64,000 bases of DNA from assembly GCA_963383645.1 (NCBI GenBank), contig OY726560.1, positions 88,198,093-88,262,092 on the forward strand. Reading direction: 5' to 3'. A program made the position numbers and the translations under genes. Source of the stretch: Muscardinus avellanarius. Lineage: Eukaryota > Chordata > Mammalia > Rodentia > Gliridae. Shown one piece after another: positions 1 through 12,110 of the stretch (the stretch's first letter is position 1; every line of letters starts with the position of its first letter). Under the pieces are notes generated by a model, which ran no database searches, had not been told where the DNA came from, and worked only from the letters and a program-made list of their open reading frames with translations.

Positions 1-2376
1 GAGGTTCAACAATTATTTGCTCTTTTAAAGAATTCAATCAGAAAGAGTCAGGGGTTTAATAAGCCAGATGAAAATATTTGCAAATTGACACCCATGCTGA
101 AATGGCCTGAGTCTGCATGCAGATGTGGGCATTGTTGTCATCAGGACTCAGGTGACCCGTGTCCTGATCTTGGCTGTAGCATTCATTAACCCTGTCCTTG
201 TCAGTTTTTTACAACCAGGATTTGAATCTCTAACACCTGATGATTTTGTGTGGCCTGGATATGTTTTGATTCTTGGAATAATGCAGAACTCATTGTGATA
301 TCAGTGCTGCAGACTGGGAAAAGCTTTAGAAGGATGCCATAAGCTGCACTAGGAATGGATACATTGAGCACATGTGGCAGGAGAGTAGGAGAAGGATGCC
401 CACCTTTCATAGTTTTTCCTTTATCATATAATTGACAGAACATGCATCTATTTCTATAGAGAGCTATTTCTAGACCAGAAATTCATAGTTTACCTCATCC
501 CCCTTTATTTGATATTTAAATAGCATCATAGTGAAATAGCATCATAGTGACAGATCTGTAAACTACACTGTGGTCTAATTTAACATCTGGAATAACATAC
601 TATTTCCCCAGAATCTGTAATATTCTATATACAGTCAGCCTGAAATCTTGGTTCATAACTGCTGCAAACAGCATTGCTAATTATAGAACATGGAATATCA
701 CTCATGGTACTACTGTATATCCAACTCAGAGACTCTTTTGGGAAATGATTAAATGGATGGAGAATGTGGATTTTAGCAACCATTTGTAAACCACATTCAT
801 TTGCTCAACAAACATTGTCTTGCCAGATGTGAATTCCCTGTCCTTGGAATAGACTATTGGTGTGAGAGGAGATACAGAAAAAGAGATTTCCAGTATGAAG
901 AATTTTTATAAAAGCAGTACAGGGCTCTATGAGAGTTGCTAAAAGAGGGGTCAATTCATGTAGGTTGAAGGGACCAATGAGTAGAGGATGGCGGGGAAAC
1001 TGCCCCCAGGGAGGGACATTTATCAGAACTCTGGAAAACAAGAAAAGGACAAGCGCTTCTCTTCTGGACTCTTAATATCTAAATTGGCTCCGCATTCTTA
1101 GGTTTACACTACAACTATACTAGTCTTCTTATGCTTTATCCAAAAGGACACGCTCTTTCTTGCCTGAAGAACTTCAAATAAGCTTTCCCATCTACCTAAA
1201 ATGGTTTCCTTACATCTTGACTTCTTTCATCTTCAAGTTTACTATTTATAATCTTGTAAACACAACTTTGTGTTAACATGTGATGTTTCCTAGGACATCA
1301 TTTCCATATTTCAAATTCCATATTTTGATTGAGGATACTTGAATGTGCCCTAGTTTTTGATTAAAATTTCCTTAAGGTGAACAGAAGCTTAAAGACTGTA
1401 TGTGTGGTGGGGGAAGAGGTGGTCAACTATATATAAAAGTTTAGTTTAACAAAGTCCAAAATGTTTTAATGCATGAGCCTATCATTAGAATATATTTTCC
1501 ATGCTATAACTCTGTGGAACATACGGGGTATGTTGAGATTAGAATTTTGGGGTGAGTGGGACTAGCATGTCTGTATTGTTGAAATCTCCCCGGTTGACTC
1601 TGATGCTCTGTATAAATAGAGAATCATTGTAACATGTAAATTAAATCCTCTGACAATCTGAGGAGTGGCAAGAGAGGCCTATATAGCAAATTGGGAGAAA
1701 GATAAGACTAAATAGAAACCCTCTTAATGCCAAGTTGAGACAGCACATGCCAAATAGCTTTTCCAGAAAGAAAAGAGGCAGAAGGTAAAGAAATAAAGGA
1801 TAAGGAATTTGGACGTGGCCCATCAAATTGGAAAGTCATCATCACAAATCCGGAAGGGGATTGAAGGCTGGAGTTACTGAGGACAGGGTATGATTTATAG
1901 CAGATTCAGGCTACGGCAAGTTGAGCGAATGACAAGCTGAAATAACACCTCTCAAGACCGTTTGATTTTAGAAAGGGAAGAAAAGGTCACAACAGTGTAA
2001 GTAAGAGATGACTGGAAGATTTTCTAAGGCCTTAGTTAAAGGAATTCAAGAAAAGGTTGATGATTAAATGTTGTGGGAAGAAAAGCATTTAAATTCATAT
2101 GACTGGGGGTGAGTAATTTTAAAGTGATTTTGGTGACTTTCACTAGGAAGGGAGCTAATATATTGGTGGTTCCCATAATGTACTATGGAAGCTGATTGTT
2201 AGATGTATCAGGGAGAGGATAAGAAAACTAGGCTCCAAATTTAGCTTAAGTTTGTAATGGAGTATCTAATTTCATATATTTGGACAGAATTCCAAGTGGG
2301 CAAGAAACTGAGTATTAAAAACCAGGTAGCTGAACAGGTTATTGTTTTATGAAAGTACGATGTTAATTAAAATTAT
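1..2376. other. PRKG1 upstream intron, no recognised feature
   Basis: AT-rich sequence with only short open frames and no repeat family that I can name. It contains a perfect 16-bp tandem duplication (518-549). The 1860-2340 part, rich in A and G, might be an eroded repeat, but I cannot place it. Confidence 0.5.
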
Positions 2377-2577
2377 TTACTTTTTTGTGGCACCGGGTGT
2401 TGAACCCATAGATGTTCTAACTCTGAGTTACACCCCAGCCCCATTTTATTTTTTATTTTGAAACAGGGTCCCAGTTGCTGATAGCCTTGCTAAGTTGCAG
2501 AGACTGGCCTTGAACCCGCAATCCTCCTGTCTCAGCTTCCCAACCAAGATTATAGGCATGCACTACCATGCCTGGCA
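2377..2577 (-). mobile_element. B1-dID (MEN-like) SINE, antisense
   Basis: Read on + it begins with the reversed ID half (ACCGGGTGTTGAACCC), then the linker (TTTTATTTTGAAACAGGG), then the reversed B1 half ending CATGCCTGGC. It is diverged. Both halves are present. Confidence 0.85.
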
Positions 2578-2654
2578 AAATTATTTACTTTTTAATCTAT
2601 GTATTTACTCCCCATCATATTTTTGAAAGACTTTGAGGTAGCCGAGGAGCTGAT

Positions 2655-2840
2655 TTTTACAAATATACTTTTATTGTACCCTCTACCAATAAAACCTTAT
2701 AATGAGATTCATGGTGACAGGAAATGTATGCAAAGAGCACTTGGTGTAATTCTCTTCGGAACCCCCAACCCCCACCTGCCCATACATGCTATTGAAATGG
2801 CATTGTTAATTCTGTATATGCACATAAAATTATTTGAATT
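2655..2840 (-). mobile_element. Old L1 3' end, antisense
   Basis: The run from TACCAATAAAACC through GAGATTCATGGTGACAGG and GAGCACTTGGTG resembles the antisense L1 3' UTR at 20085-20240 of this window, in the same order. It is diverged and its edges are uncertain. Confidence 0.45.
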
Positions 2841-3414
2841 GTTTCCTTTGTCAGGTTAAGAAGCTGCTTTTTAATGACTACAATTATCCACCAACTCAAA
2901 GAATAAGTAATAAACACGCTAGTGACTTCAAGAGTCAGAAATGCATTCATTTCATGAACCTGCACAAGAAGCTTTGCCCTTCTGACATTTAGAATCCAAA
3001 GTACTATATTCAGCACTAAAATCCTAATGATCCTCATGGAGCAGTCAATCCTCAGAATGGTGTCATATGCAATACAATCCTAAGCTTTGGAAATAAATGA
3101 AGGGGAGGGTAATGAGGCTTGTATGATGTCGAATGAGTCAATGTGTGATTAATATGAGTCACTTTCATGTCCTCTGCTGCCTGCCTTCCTGCCTAATGGT
3201 TTTATCTGCAGTAGCTTGGGATGAGAATCAAATCTGTTTAACAACTTTCTGGTGTGGATTATCCTGTCGGGTTTGCTAACGAGTATATTTCCTCAACATT
3301 AAGGAATTCTTCTCACTACAAAGATGGCAGTCTATTTTTGATTTAGTTCAGATTGATTGCTATTTTCATCTGGTACATGAGATGGATCCAGGCTGTTTGG
3401 ACGTCCGGGCTTTC
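2841..3414. other. Intron, no recognised feature
   Basis: Unique-looking sequence with no long open frame and no recognised repeat. Confidence 0.5.
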
Positions 3415-3418
3415 TTTG

Positions 3419-3421
<3 letters not shown>

Positions 3422-3463
<42 letters not shown>
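3422..3463. repeat. (TA)n microsatellite
   Basis: About 21 TA units lie directly before the T-tract that is the reversed A-tail of the next SINE. It therefore grew at the tail of that insertion, inside its target-site sequence. Confidence 0.95.
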
Positions 3464-3480
<17 letters not shown>

Positions 3481-3669
3481 TTTTAGTGGAACTGGAGGTG
3501 GAACCCAGAGGCTTTCTACCTCTGGGCTATACTCCCAGACCTATTTTATATTTTATTTGGAAACAGGGTCTCACTAAGTTGCTGAGAGCCTCATTAAGTA
3601 TCTGAGACTGGCTTCGATCCTCCTGTCTCCCAAGTGTGGGGATTACAAGCGTGCACCACCACGCCCGGC
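3464..3669 (-). mobile_element. B1-dID SINE, antisense, with target duplication
   Basis: A T-tract is followed by the reversed ID half and the reversed B1 half ending CACCACGCCCGGC. The 13-bp direct repeat TTTGAACATATAT flanks the insertion with its (TA)n tail at 3415-3427 and 3670-3682, which marks a relatively recent event. Confidence 0.92.
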
Positions 3670-3682
3670 TTTGAACATATAT

Positions 3683-4279
3683 TCTAACCACAATATTCAT
3701 TGTAGCCTTTCGCATGCACCTATTTATTATGATCTCTGTGTAGTTTTGAAAGCATGGAGAATAACGGGAAGTCTTACAGATTTTCTTTTTAAATAATTGT
3801 TTCCAAGCTAGTTTTAGTTTCTGTGATGCCCTATGTTGACAGTAATCTGATAAATAAGCCCATAGTAAAGGTGTTTTTGCTTAAAAAATGGTACAGGAGA
3901 GAACAGTGCTTGTCATTATTAGAGAAAAGCACAATATTCATTTGTAACAAACGAGCAAATGATGTCAGAGGTAAAAAGAGAGATTGTTTAAAGTCAAGGG
4001 TCATACGTGGCATATGTTTTATCTCATACATGGATCTAGAAAAAGTAGGTAGAAGAGGGACTTTAGTCAAATGAGGAGAAAGAGCAGTAGAACAGAAAGG
4101 AACCAGGAGAGAGAGGGGAAGTGAGTATTCAGGAAGGGAACAGTTCAGATAGGGTTATGTCCACACAAGGCTTCACTAGCAATCTCACTAACATATATGG
4201 GAAGGAGGAAAGGAAAGGGGGCAGGTATATGAAGGGAAATAAATCAGTAAACCAAGCCATGTAATACTTATATGTTTAG
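3683..4279. other. Intron, no recognised feature
   Basis: A-rich sequence without a recognisable repeat or gene. 4080-4260 is purine-rich (AGGAG-type runs). Confidence 0.5.
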
Positions 4280-4289
4280 TTTGTATCAC

Positions 4290-4310
4290 CTGTGTGTGTG
4301 TGTGTGTGTG
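4290..4310. repeat. (TG)n microsatellite
   Basis: Ten TG units at the reversed tail of the following SINE. Confidence 0.9.
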
Positions 4311-4506
4311 TTACTGGGGATTAAACCCAGGGGCATTTTATCTCCGGGCTACACCCCTAGTCCTTTTGAAAATTTTATTCCAAAACAAGGTCTCGCTAGG
4401 TTGCTGAGAGTCTCTCTAAATTGCAGAGGTTGGTCTTGAACCTGTGATATTCCCATCTCAGCCGTCCAGGTACTGGGATTACAGGCATGTGCCACCACAT
4501 CCAGCT
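4311..4506 (-). mobile_element. B1-dID SINE, antisense
   Basis: Reversed ID half (TACTGGGGATTAAACCCAGG), linker and reversed B1 half ending CCACCACATCCAGC. A near-repeat TTTGTATCAC/TTTGTGTCAC flanks it (about 4280 and 4508). Confidence 0.88.
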
Positions 4507-5069
4507 TATTTGTGTCACTTTGAATCTTATTATGATATATAATAATATTGTACCAATAAAAGTTTTAAAAAGATAACCAAGACTAATTTATAAAAAGAGA
4601 TTAATAGTTTAAAGCTTTCCACATGGCCCTGGTGGAAATCAGAAGAAAAAGTTAACCATTTTTTCCTTTGAAATGCTTCCTTCCTGCCCCCCCCCCCCCC
4701 CACGACAGAAACTGCCCTGGTATCTTTCCATACCTCTGGCTTTCTGTCTCCTGTGAAGGATCCTCTCCCCTGCCCCCACCTCTGGGTGTTGTGGTCCCCA
4801 GGCACCCGTCCTTCCCCAAGTCTAAGCCACCTCTGGAAAGAGTACCAAGTTGCTTAAGCTGGATGTGATGACGTCCGCTCAGGCCCAGCCCAGCTGGTTC
4901 TGGCAGCAGTGCTCCCACGTGCCCTCCTGTGAGCAGACCTTCAGAGCTCTCACCCTCCCTTCCCACTGCTATCCTCCTAATTTAGGCTGCCCTTCTGGAT
5001 TGCTTGAAAAAGGTGCAGTGTACTTCCCTTCCCCTCGCCTTCCACCTGCCGTTGCTCCAGCTCATCCAC
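4507..5069. other. Intron with a C-tract
   Basis: Mostly unique sequence with a run of about 17 C at 4686-4702. The pyrimidine-rich 4700-5069 part opens small Pro/Gly-rich frames on both strands, but they show no coding character. Confidence 0.5.
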
Positions 5070-5604
5070 TGAAGCCCTAGTGGTCTTTTCAAGGCACCAG
5101 TCAGACCTCACCACTCTCTCCTTTCACCATTTAGTAGCTTCCCATGGCACTAAGTGCTTTCCCATAGCTTGCAAGGCCCTGTGAAAAGCAGGCCCTGCCC
5201 TTATCTCCAAATGGCTCTCCAGCTGTCCTGTCTTCTTTCCTGAACTTGAACCTGGAAGCACGCTGTTCCCCCTGCCTCTAGTGCCTTTCCCTCAGATCTT
5301 TTGCAGGTGGCTCAGCTGCTCCTTGGGCCTCTTCCCGAATGTTTCCTTTTCAATTGGGACTGTATTTCAGATCCCAGATAGATCTGCTCTTTATTCTGCA
5401 CTCAGCACCCTTTCTGTAGCCTTCCAAGCCCTTTCTCTGCTTTAATGAGATACTTATTGCTTGCCTCTGTCTTGCCTGCCTCCACTTGGCATCTTAGCTC
5501 TCAGAAAACAGAGGTCCTGTCTGTTCCATTTGTCTCTGCACACCCTGTGAGGCACAGTGTCCTCTAGGTTAATAGGCACCAGAAAATGCCCACTGAATGA
5601 GCGG
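5070..5604 (+). mobile_element. L2 LINE 3' portion, sense
   Basis: Ordered similarity to the L2 3' region: CACCATTTAGTAGCTTCCCA, then GCAAGGCCCTG, then GCTGTTCCCCCTGCC, then GAGATACTTATTGC, and the ending with GAGGCACAGTG and CCCACTGAATGA. L2 is an ancient, inactive mammalian LINE. The copy is eroded. Confidence 0.75.
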
Positions 5605-5984
5605 AGGAAGAACAGCTCAGGGTCAGACTGACACACCTGGCCGAGATCCTGGAGAAGGGCTGCAGAGAGAAGCTACAACTTGCATTAATGATTTTTCTAA
5701 CTAGCAAGACTGATTTGTTTCTGTTAAGGTTTTATCTAGAGTATAAGGTGAGATAACATGTACTAAAACAAACTGAAAATACCGTGAAAGCTTTCTCCAC
5801 GTGCTCCCCCTTGCACCCCAACTGCATTCACGAGAAAGCGAGTGCTACCCTGCCCCTGCACATCCTGCGCCCTCTCCTCGCTCCCTCCACATAAACCTTC
5901 CGGCCAGTGACAAAAGTAGCTTCTGTGGCAGGGCTGTGTGCAGGGCTGTTGTCCAGCAATCTCTGCACCTTTCCCTTGCCTTTA
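5605..5984. other. Intron, no recognised feature
   Basis: Unique-looking sequence. No gene or repeat recognised. Confidence 0.45.
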
Positions 5985-6195
5985 TTTTTATTTGACACAT
6001 AGTAGTCTATTTCTTTGTGGGTACAAAGTGATGCCATAATACATGTATACATTATGGAATGGTCAAATTATAGTAATTAGCATACCCATCTCCTCAAATA
6101 TTTATCTTTGTGTTGTGAACATTTGAAATCATTTTCTTTAGTTATTTGAAAATGTAGGACACATGAGTATTAACCATAGTCACTTGGCTGTGACA
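5985..6195 (-). mobile_element. Ancient L1 3' UTR fragment, antisense
   Basis: The order TTATTTGACACATAGTAG, GGGTACAAAGTGATG, TAATTAGCATACCCATC, CTCAAATATTTATC and ACCATAGTCAC matches the well-known antisense 3' UTR of old mammalian L1 families. Confidence 0.62.
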
Positions 6196-6215
6196 GCCTG
6201 CTTCTCTTGACATCA

Positions 6216-6332
6216 TTTTTGGGGATCGGGTTTGGGGGGGCAGAATTGAGCCCAGGGACGAGATGGATGAGGCTGCCCTTGAATCTCTAATCCTCCTTTC
6301 TCAGCCTCCCAAGTACCAGGATTACAAATCTC
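6216..6332 (-). mobile_element. Degraded SINE fragment, antisense
   Basis: Only CTCAGCCTCCCAAGTACC followed by AGGATTACA, plus traces of the ID half (GAATTGAGCCCAGGGACGAG), remain. The linker is missing. Confidence 0.6.
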
Positions 6333-7889
6333 TAACAACACATTTCCAGCAGTGAGTAGGTCCTGACCTAACCACTCCATAAAAGAATCCCCCATTCCTC
6401 TGTCTGCTGCCTGCCCCTGGCCTCGGGAACCCATCTCAGCTGGGCCTCTCACTTGCCCTCTGACTCCCTGGAGACACTGCCACAGCGGCCAACCAGATCC
6501 TTGCAGATCAGTAGCTCACAACTGGACTCATGGTTCCTGCATTTGCTCTGATGCTGACTTCCCTGGCTTCCTGGCCAGCTTGGACTTCTTTATGGCTCCT
6601 CAAGTTCCGTTTGTCCTCTGTCCATGGTGATTGTGACCTTATTTTCACAAAGGAGACAATTTTAGAGTGTTTCCTTTTTTTTTTTTTTTTCAGAATTGAA
6701 GGTAAGGCTTACCTCCATAAATATTGTATTTGTCAGCAGCAACTCTAGATCTCTCTTTAAATCACTCTGTGGATAATTATGGTTGTATTTTAAATCCATC
6801 AGTCACTCTTGCTTGAATTTACTTACCATGGCTGATTTTGAACCTAGATTTGTTGTGTTGGCTTGATAATAAATATTAACTATTTGCCACTGAAAAGGAC
6901 AAGCCTTCAATGGCCAGCACGGCTCATGATACATAGACAGTGGGTTTGTGGTATCAAAGCACATTTATCTTTCTCTTTTTCTACTTTTTTATTTCTACCC
7001 TTTCTCTACCTTCAGTGAGACTTTAAGGTGGTTAACTCAGATTATAATGTATAAGCTATTCTAATATAACTCAGATATAATGTATAAGCTATTCTATGTT
7101 TTGTAAAGATTATAAATTCTACATATTAGATTTCTAATGAAAATACTTGTATGGATAGTTGTAATGTTTAGGATTTTATATTCAGACTTTTCTGAAGTGT
7201 GCCCATATTATAGTTCATTATTATATTAATTATTTAATGTTTTCAGTTTTTCTTAGAAAATTATAATTTTATCCCATAATTATAATGGGGGTTTCTTTTT
7301 CACATGGAGTGTGAATACAGATATTCATCCCGGTTGTTTGTAAACCTTGTACGCTTTACCTCTTTTCCAGATTTGTACATCTAGGCCATTTGAGTTGGGA
7401 CATGTAGAATGGGAGAATAAAGAGTGAAAGAGGAAGGCTGTGTGCCCAGACAGAAAGGACAGAACAAATGTGAACCTCCTGGCATCAAAATAAGTTGAAT
7501 TCCACGGCTACATTGAAGTGGTGTTTCTGCATTAGATGATCTCTCCGTGAAGGCCACGGAACTTCCTCCCACTTTTTTAATGTGGAGGATGAATCAAAGC
7601 AGAAAGGGAACCTCTGAATGAACCATCACAGAATTTTTTAAATCATAGAATTATTGTTAAGTAGGCACATTCCCTGCTGCTTCTTTGGCTGTGGATTTAC
7701 GGAGTCTTTATCCAGGGGAGTTTGAATATTAAAATGGCTAAAGTTTAAGGGGGGAGGGAGAGCACACACAGGGGAGAGACAGAAGAATATGACTATGACT
7801 TGTGTGAAAAGGGAAAATTTGTAAAGTGTTGGATTTGGGCTGATAGTGACCTCAGTTCCACTCGAATTTCCAGCTTGAGCTTCACAGGC
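6333..7889. other. Intron, no recognised repeat
   Basis: Unique AT-rich sequence. It contains a T-tract near 6675-6690 and an imperfect tandem duplication of about 34 bp at 7033-7099. No gene signal. Confidence 0.5.
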
Positions 7890-8010
7890 ATCTAATCGCT
7901 TCATGGCTTTGTTTTCTTACCTGTCACAGGGATAATAGTCACATCTGTTCTACCTCCTGCACAGGTTTGTGGTAATAATAGAATGAAATGTTAGATGTGG
8001 AACTCTTCTG
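7890..8010 (+). mobile_element. Possible MIR fragment, sense
   Basis: TTTTCTTACCTGTCACAGG followed by GATAATAGTCACATC and AGGTTTGTGGTAATAATAG resembles the MIR core region ('cctcatctgtaaaatgggga...aataata'). Weak. Confidence 0.4.
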
Positions 8011-8189
8011 GAATCATGAAATGATATTTGTTGATCAAAGGTCATATTATCCAAGCGTTACATTTTCACCTTTGCAGAATTAGAGACAAATGAGACGAAC
8101 ATTTGCTTTTGGATTTTATAATTGGGATAATTTATTCAAATCGTCAAATACAATTTAGTATTGTGGACTTAAAAGTCAAATGGTTTATT

Positions 8190-8400
8190 TAAAAGAGTAT
8201 GGATTTTGAAGTCAAATAGATTTATCTTTATGTCCAGAACCCTACCTGTGACTTACTAGTTGCCAACATTGAATACTGGATACAACTCTTTGAATTCTGT
8301 GGCAAATGTAGGGAGTCAGAATTGCCCAATGAGTTAAAGCTCTCTGAATATTATAAAACGCAATGTAACTACTTAATAAATACTAGTAGTGGCACTACTT
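8190..8400 (+). mobile_element. MIR SINE, sense, eroded
   Basis: GAGTATGGATTTTGAAGTCA, ACCCTACCTGTGACTTACTAG and the trailing TACTTAATAAATACTAG follow the order of a MIR (tRNA-derived head, conserved core, L2-like end). Confidence 0.55.
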
Positions 8401-8496
8401 CTAGGATAATTACTGTTATTTTTAATATGGGTTAATATTTTCACTTTGGTTAAGAAGTCTTAAAGTCACAAAGCTTTTATAACTTGTAACATTTTT

Positions 8497-8684
8497 CTTT
8501 TGGTGGTACCGGGGTTCCTGGAAACCCTTCTACTTCCGGGCTACACTCACAGACCTAATATATATATATATTATTTGGAAACAGGGTCTCTTAAGCCAGT
8601 GAGGCTGTTTTCGAACCTGCATGATCCTCCTGTCTCCGCCTCCCAAGTGCAGGGATTACAAGCATGCTCCATCACACACGGCAG
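8497..8684 (-). mobile_element. B1-dID SINE, derived subfamily, antisense
   Basis: Starts GGTGGTACCGGGGTTCCTGG. The usual GGATGGAACCC is replaced, the mark of the subfamily described under findings. The linker is interrupted by a short (TA)n. The perfect 14-bp target duplication CTTGTAACATTTTT is at 8483-8496 and 8685-8698. Confidence 0.93.
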
Positions 8685-8706
8685 CTTGTAACATTTTTAT
8701 TTGTTT

Positions 8707-8909
8707 ATTTTTTGTTACTGGAAATGGAACCTAGGGGCATTCTTTCTCTGAGCTACAACCTCAGTTCTATTTTATTCTTTTATTTTGAAACAGCGACTCA
8801 CGAAGTTGCAGAGATCCCCATTAAGTTGCTGAGGCTGGCTGTGAACCTGTAATCTCCTGTCTCAGCCTCAGTACTGGAATTCTAATCATGCCCCACCATA
8901 CCTGGCTAG
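8707..8909 (-). mobile_element. B1-dID SINE, antisense
   Basis: Both halves present: GAAATGGAACCTAGGGGC to CCACCATACCTGGC. It sits just beyond the previous copy. Confidence 0.85.
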
Positions 8910-8936
8910 CATGATTGTTTTCAAATGTTAGTTATT

Positions 8937-9128
8937 TAAGCTGGGTATAGTGGCACACATCTGTAATCCTAGTATTTGGGAGGGTGAGACAGGAGGATCA
9001 TAGGTTCCAGGCCAGCCTCAGCAACTCAGCATGACCTTATGCAATAAGGAATGTAAAGGGATGGCATGTAGCTAGGAGGTAAAATGCTCCAGGGTTCCAT
9101 CTCCAGTATCACCACCACCACCAAAAAA
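8937..9128 (+). mobile_element. B1-dID SINE, sense
   Basis: AGCTGGGTATAGTGGCACAC to a CCAAAAAAAG tail. The ID half reads ATGGCATGTAGCTAGGAGG. Confidence 0.88.
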
Positions 9129-9909
9129 AGTTAGCTATTTTTAAAAAAGTTCTTAATAAATATACTATCTTTCTTCAAGAAGATTCAAAATATCTAATGC
9201 TTGATGCCTTGATATAGAATAATTAGGGATAAAAGTGAACCAATTTCATCAGAGTTGATAGTCTGTTTCCTAAGACATGTAAGATCCTGTAATGGGGCTA
9301 AATTAGGCTCTAATTTCCAGAAACAGGTGGCTTAGGTGAATTAACCAAGTCACCTTTTCAGCCAAGAGAAGGTGTACCCACTGGGCTCTGCAGGCAGGGC
9401 ATATCTAATAAAGAATCGAGTTATTATCCTGCCTTTGAATTCAAACACATTTTTAAGGTAAGGCAATTTATCCCAGAGACTAAGTTTGAGAATCATCGGA
9501 CAATTGGTTTGTTCTAAAATGATTGATTTGGTGATCAGTTTTAAAATCAAGCCATTGCAGTTCCTGGAGGGCCAGTGCATCCACATGTCCAAGGCCTGAG
9601 CTCCAGGGTTTCGGAGGAATAACAAGGTCACAGGGGGGAGTCTGTGCCTGCAAGAGGTCTGCTCAGGGTGGTGAACAGGCCAGTGGACGTTCATAGAGTC
9701 ATCATGTTGACCTTGCTGGAAACAAATGAGTTCTAAGAGGTCTCAATTAGAAGTGCCTCGAAAGGTTAAATAAATGAATAGTCTTAGAGGTGCTGAACTG
9801 CAACAAGGCATGTAAACATAAACCACATGTTTCCTTCTCAATTGCTGCTTTGCATATTGTACAATTAAACTTCAGAAATGGAGTTAATTCTTAGTAGATT
9901 AAGCCACAT
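9129..9909. other. Intron, no recognised feature
   Basis: Unique-looking. An antisense open frame of 114 codons (9350-9694) has no recognisable domain and no splice context, so I do not call it a gene. Confidence 0.5.
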
Positions 9910-9930
9910 AGTTCTTACATTCTCCCCCCT

Positions 9931-10139
9931 CCCTTTTTTTTTCAGTACCGGGGATGGAACCCAGGACATACTACCTCTGAGCTACACCCTCAGCCCTATT
10001 TTTGATTCTTTATTTTGAAACATAGTCTCACTGAGTTGCAGAGGGCCTCACTAAGTAGCTGAGGCTGTCCTCAAACCGTGATCCTCCTGTCTCAGTCTCC
10101 CAAATGCTGGGATTACAAGTGTGGGCCACCACGCCCAAC
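9931..10139 (-). mobile_element. B1-dID SINE, antisense, with target duplication
   Basis: TACCGGGGATGGAACCCAGG through CCACCACGCCCAAC. The 14-bp repeat AGTTCTTACATTCT is at 9910-9923 and 10140-10153. Confidence 0.93.
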
Positions 10140-10351
10140 AGTTCTTACATTCTTAAATATGCATGGCTGGTCTTTTTTTATATTATTTACCATACTTTAC
10201 ACAAAACACTTGATGGTTCTGCCAAGTGCTTTACATGTTTTACTTCTGTGAGCACCCCACAGTTCCACTTCTATGACTATGAAACAGAATTTGAGCTGAG
10301 CCCTTTTAGAGACTGGTTGTATTTTAAGTTAGATCCATAGTTGAATGGAAG

Positions 10352-10556
10352 AGTTTTTTTTTTTAATACTAGAAATTGAACCCAGAGGCATTTCTGTCTC
10401 TGAGCCACCTCCACCCCAGCCTTTTTTGTTTTGAAACAGGGTCTCACTAATTTCCTGAGAGTCTCACTGAGTTGCAGAGGCTGTCCTTGAACCTGTGATC
10501 CTCCTGTTTCAGCCTTCAACTACTGGAATTACAGGTGTGTGCCACCACACCTGGCT
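10352..10556 (-). mobile_element. B1-dID SINE, antisense
   Basis: T-tract, TACTAGAAATTGAACCCAG, linker, and ending CACCACACCTGGC. Flanks show a weak repeat (GAATGGAAGAGTTT/GAGTGGGAGACTTT). Confidence 0.88.
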
Positions 10557-12063
10557 GAGTGGGAGACTTTAATATTGACCATTTAGAAGTTGATAAAAAT
10601 CTATAAATAACACTAATTACCTTTTTTTTTTATTAATGCAGGCCTGTCCTGTGTGTTAGTATCTAAGCAGTAATTTCAAGAGCTACTTAAGCACTTTTAC
10701 AGTCAGTGATAATGAGGACTTTCTCCTCCTAGTTCAGGAGGAAGATGCTTAGGCCGCCTGTTACCTCAGTGGCACATCAGTGAAGGAGTACTGTAGGTGC
10801 CAACCTCCTCCCTTTTCCTCAGTTATTCTTTTTGGGACCATTTCTTTGTGATTTCATGATTTAGGCCAATGGAACTAAACCATGTGTTTTAGAATCTCAA
10901 GGAAAAAGAAGGCAATTGGCAACTTGAAAAATATTACAAAGTACTTAGTAGACAAAAGGTAAATGCCATTGGTTATTTAAGAACTATTTTGCTGTTTTAT
11001 ATTTTGCCCCAGCTATACCCATGTTTTGCATATATTTTGGTTTGTAATACTAATTACAGGAATAAGTACTGCAAATATTGTGATTTCCTTGTGACTATTC
11101 TTGTTCTAAGATTGGGATAACTCCAGCAGAGCTGGCTAATGTGAAAACCAAGTCTGAGAGTTGTTGGAAACAGGTTTTCAGTTTTGAGAAAATATCTATA
11201 TTATCCAATAGTGTTGTAAGGCTAAATTTTATCTTGGAAAAAAGTGTGGGCTGGCTGATATTTCTTAGCTCTCAGCCATCTTATATCTATAGAGTTCATT
11301 TGGGAAAGCACTTGCCCAAGAAATAGGATCCACTGTTTGGAATCTGAACAGTTATGGCAGCAAGGAGACAACTTTAATTGGTTTTATTTAGTTTTTACTT
11401 ACAGGTGATTAATTTCATAGTAGGTAGATGGAGTTCATAGAGTCATTCTGCTTCAATGAATTTTGGAATTAGAAAGTATTAGGCGCTCTGTAAGAACCAT
11501 ATCTATTTAAAGAGTGATGCCTGTCCCTGAGGATTTGGACTTCTGCAGAGACTATGCCATAAGCTAAGGTGACCTTGAAACTGCCCTTATTGCGTCTCCT
11601 GACTTTTGAGTCTAAAGAGACCACTGAGAGCTAGTGAGATTTAGTAATTTTTTATTCAAAATGTTGATGACTTCTGTAAGTGTTGTACTCTACTTGCAAA
11701 TTGTGTTAGCTGACTTCCATGCTTAGCTATAACTTAATAGCCATACTATTTTTCTTTTAAAGTATCTGAAAGTCCTTTCCAAGCAAAGAGATCAGGTGTA
11801 ATTTCAGGTGTAATTCTCACATTTCTGGGCAAGGCTACATTTGGCATATTTACCATTGCTTGAATATGATTTAGTGGGAAACTGATCTACAAATAGGGAT
11901 AAATAGGGATTAAGGCGAGAGTTGGGGAGACTTCTGGATAGTTCTTAAACTTGTAGAGGAGACAGTATTATTTCCTAATATGAAAGAGTTTCCTGAGGGT
12001 TACTGATTTGCAATCCAAGCCAACCTGTTTATGACAGTGGTTTCCAAGTTTTGATTATAGAGT
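10557..12063. other. Intron, no recognised feature
   Basis: About 1.5 kb with no repeat that I recognise and no coding signal, so it is a candidate for ordinary unique intron. A small local duplication (ATTTCAGGTGTAATT-like) lies near 11800. Confidence 0.5.
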
Positions 12064-12110
12064 ATATTTGCTATACTAGTGATATAGATTATATTTGCTA
12101 TACTAGTGAT
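12064..12110. repeat. Tandem duplication, 27-bp period
   Basis: ATATTTGCTATACTAGTGAT occurs at 12064-12083 and again, exactly, at 12091-12110. The second copy runs into the SINE end. Confidence 0.9.

Noticed and set aside
4530..4966. Gly/Arg-rich antisense frames of 91 and 104 codons
   Set aside because: They span a C-tract and overlap each other. No codon bias or domain.
9350..9694. 114-codon antisense frame in repeat-free intron
   Set aside because: No domain, no splice or promoter context, amino-acid make-up typical of noncoding DNA.
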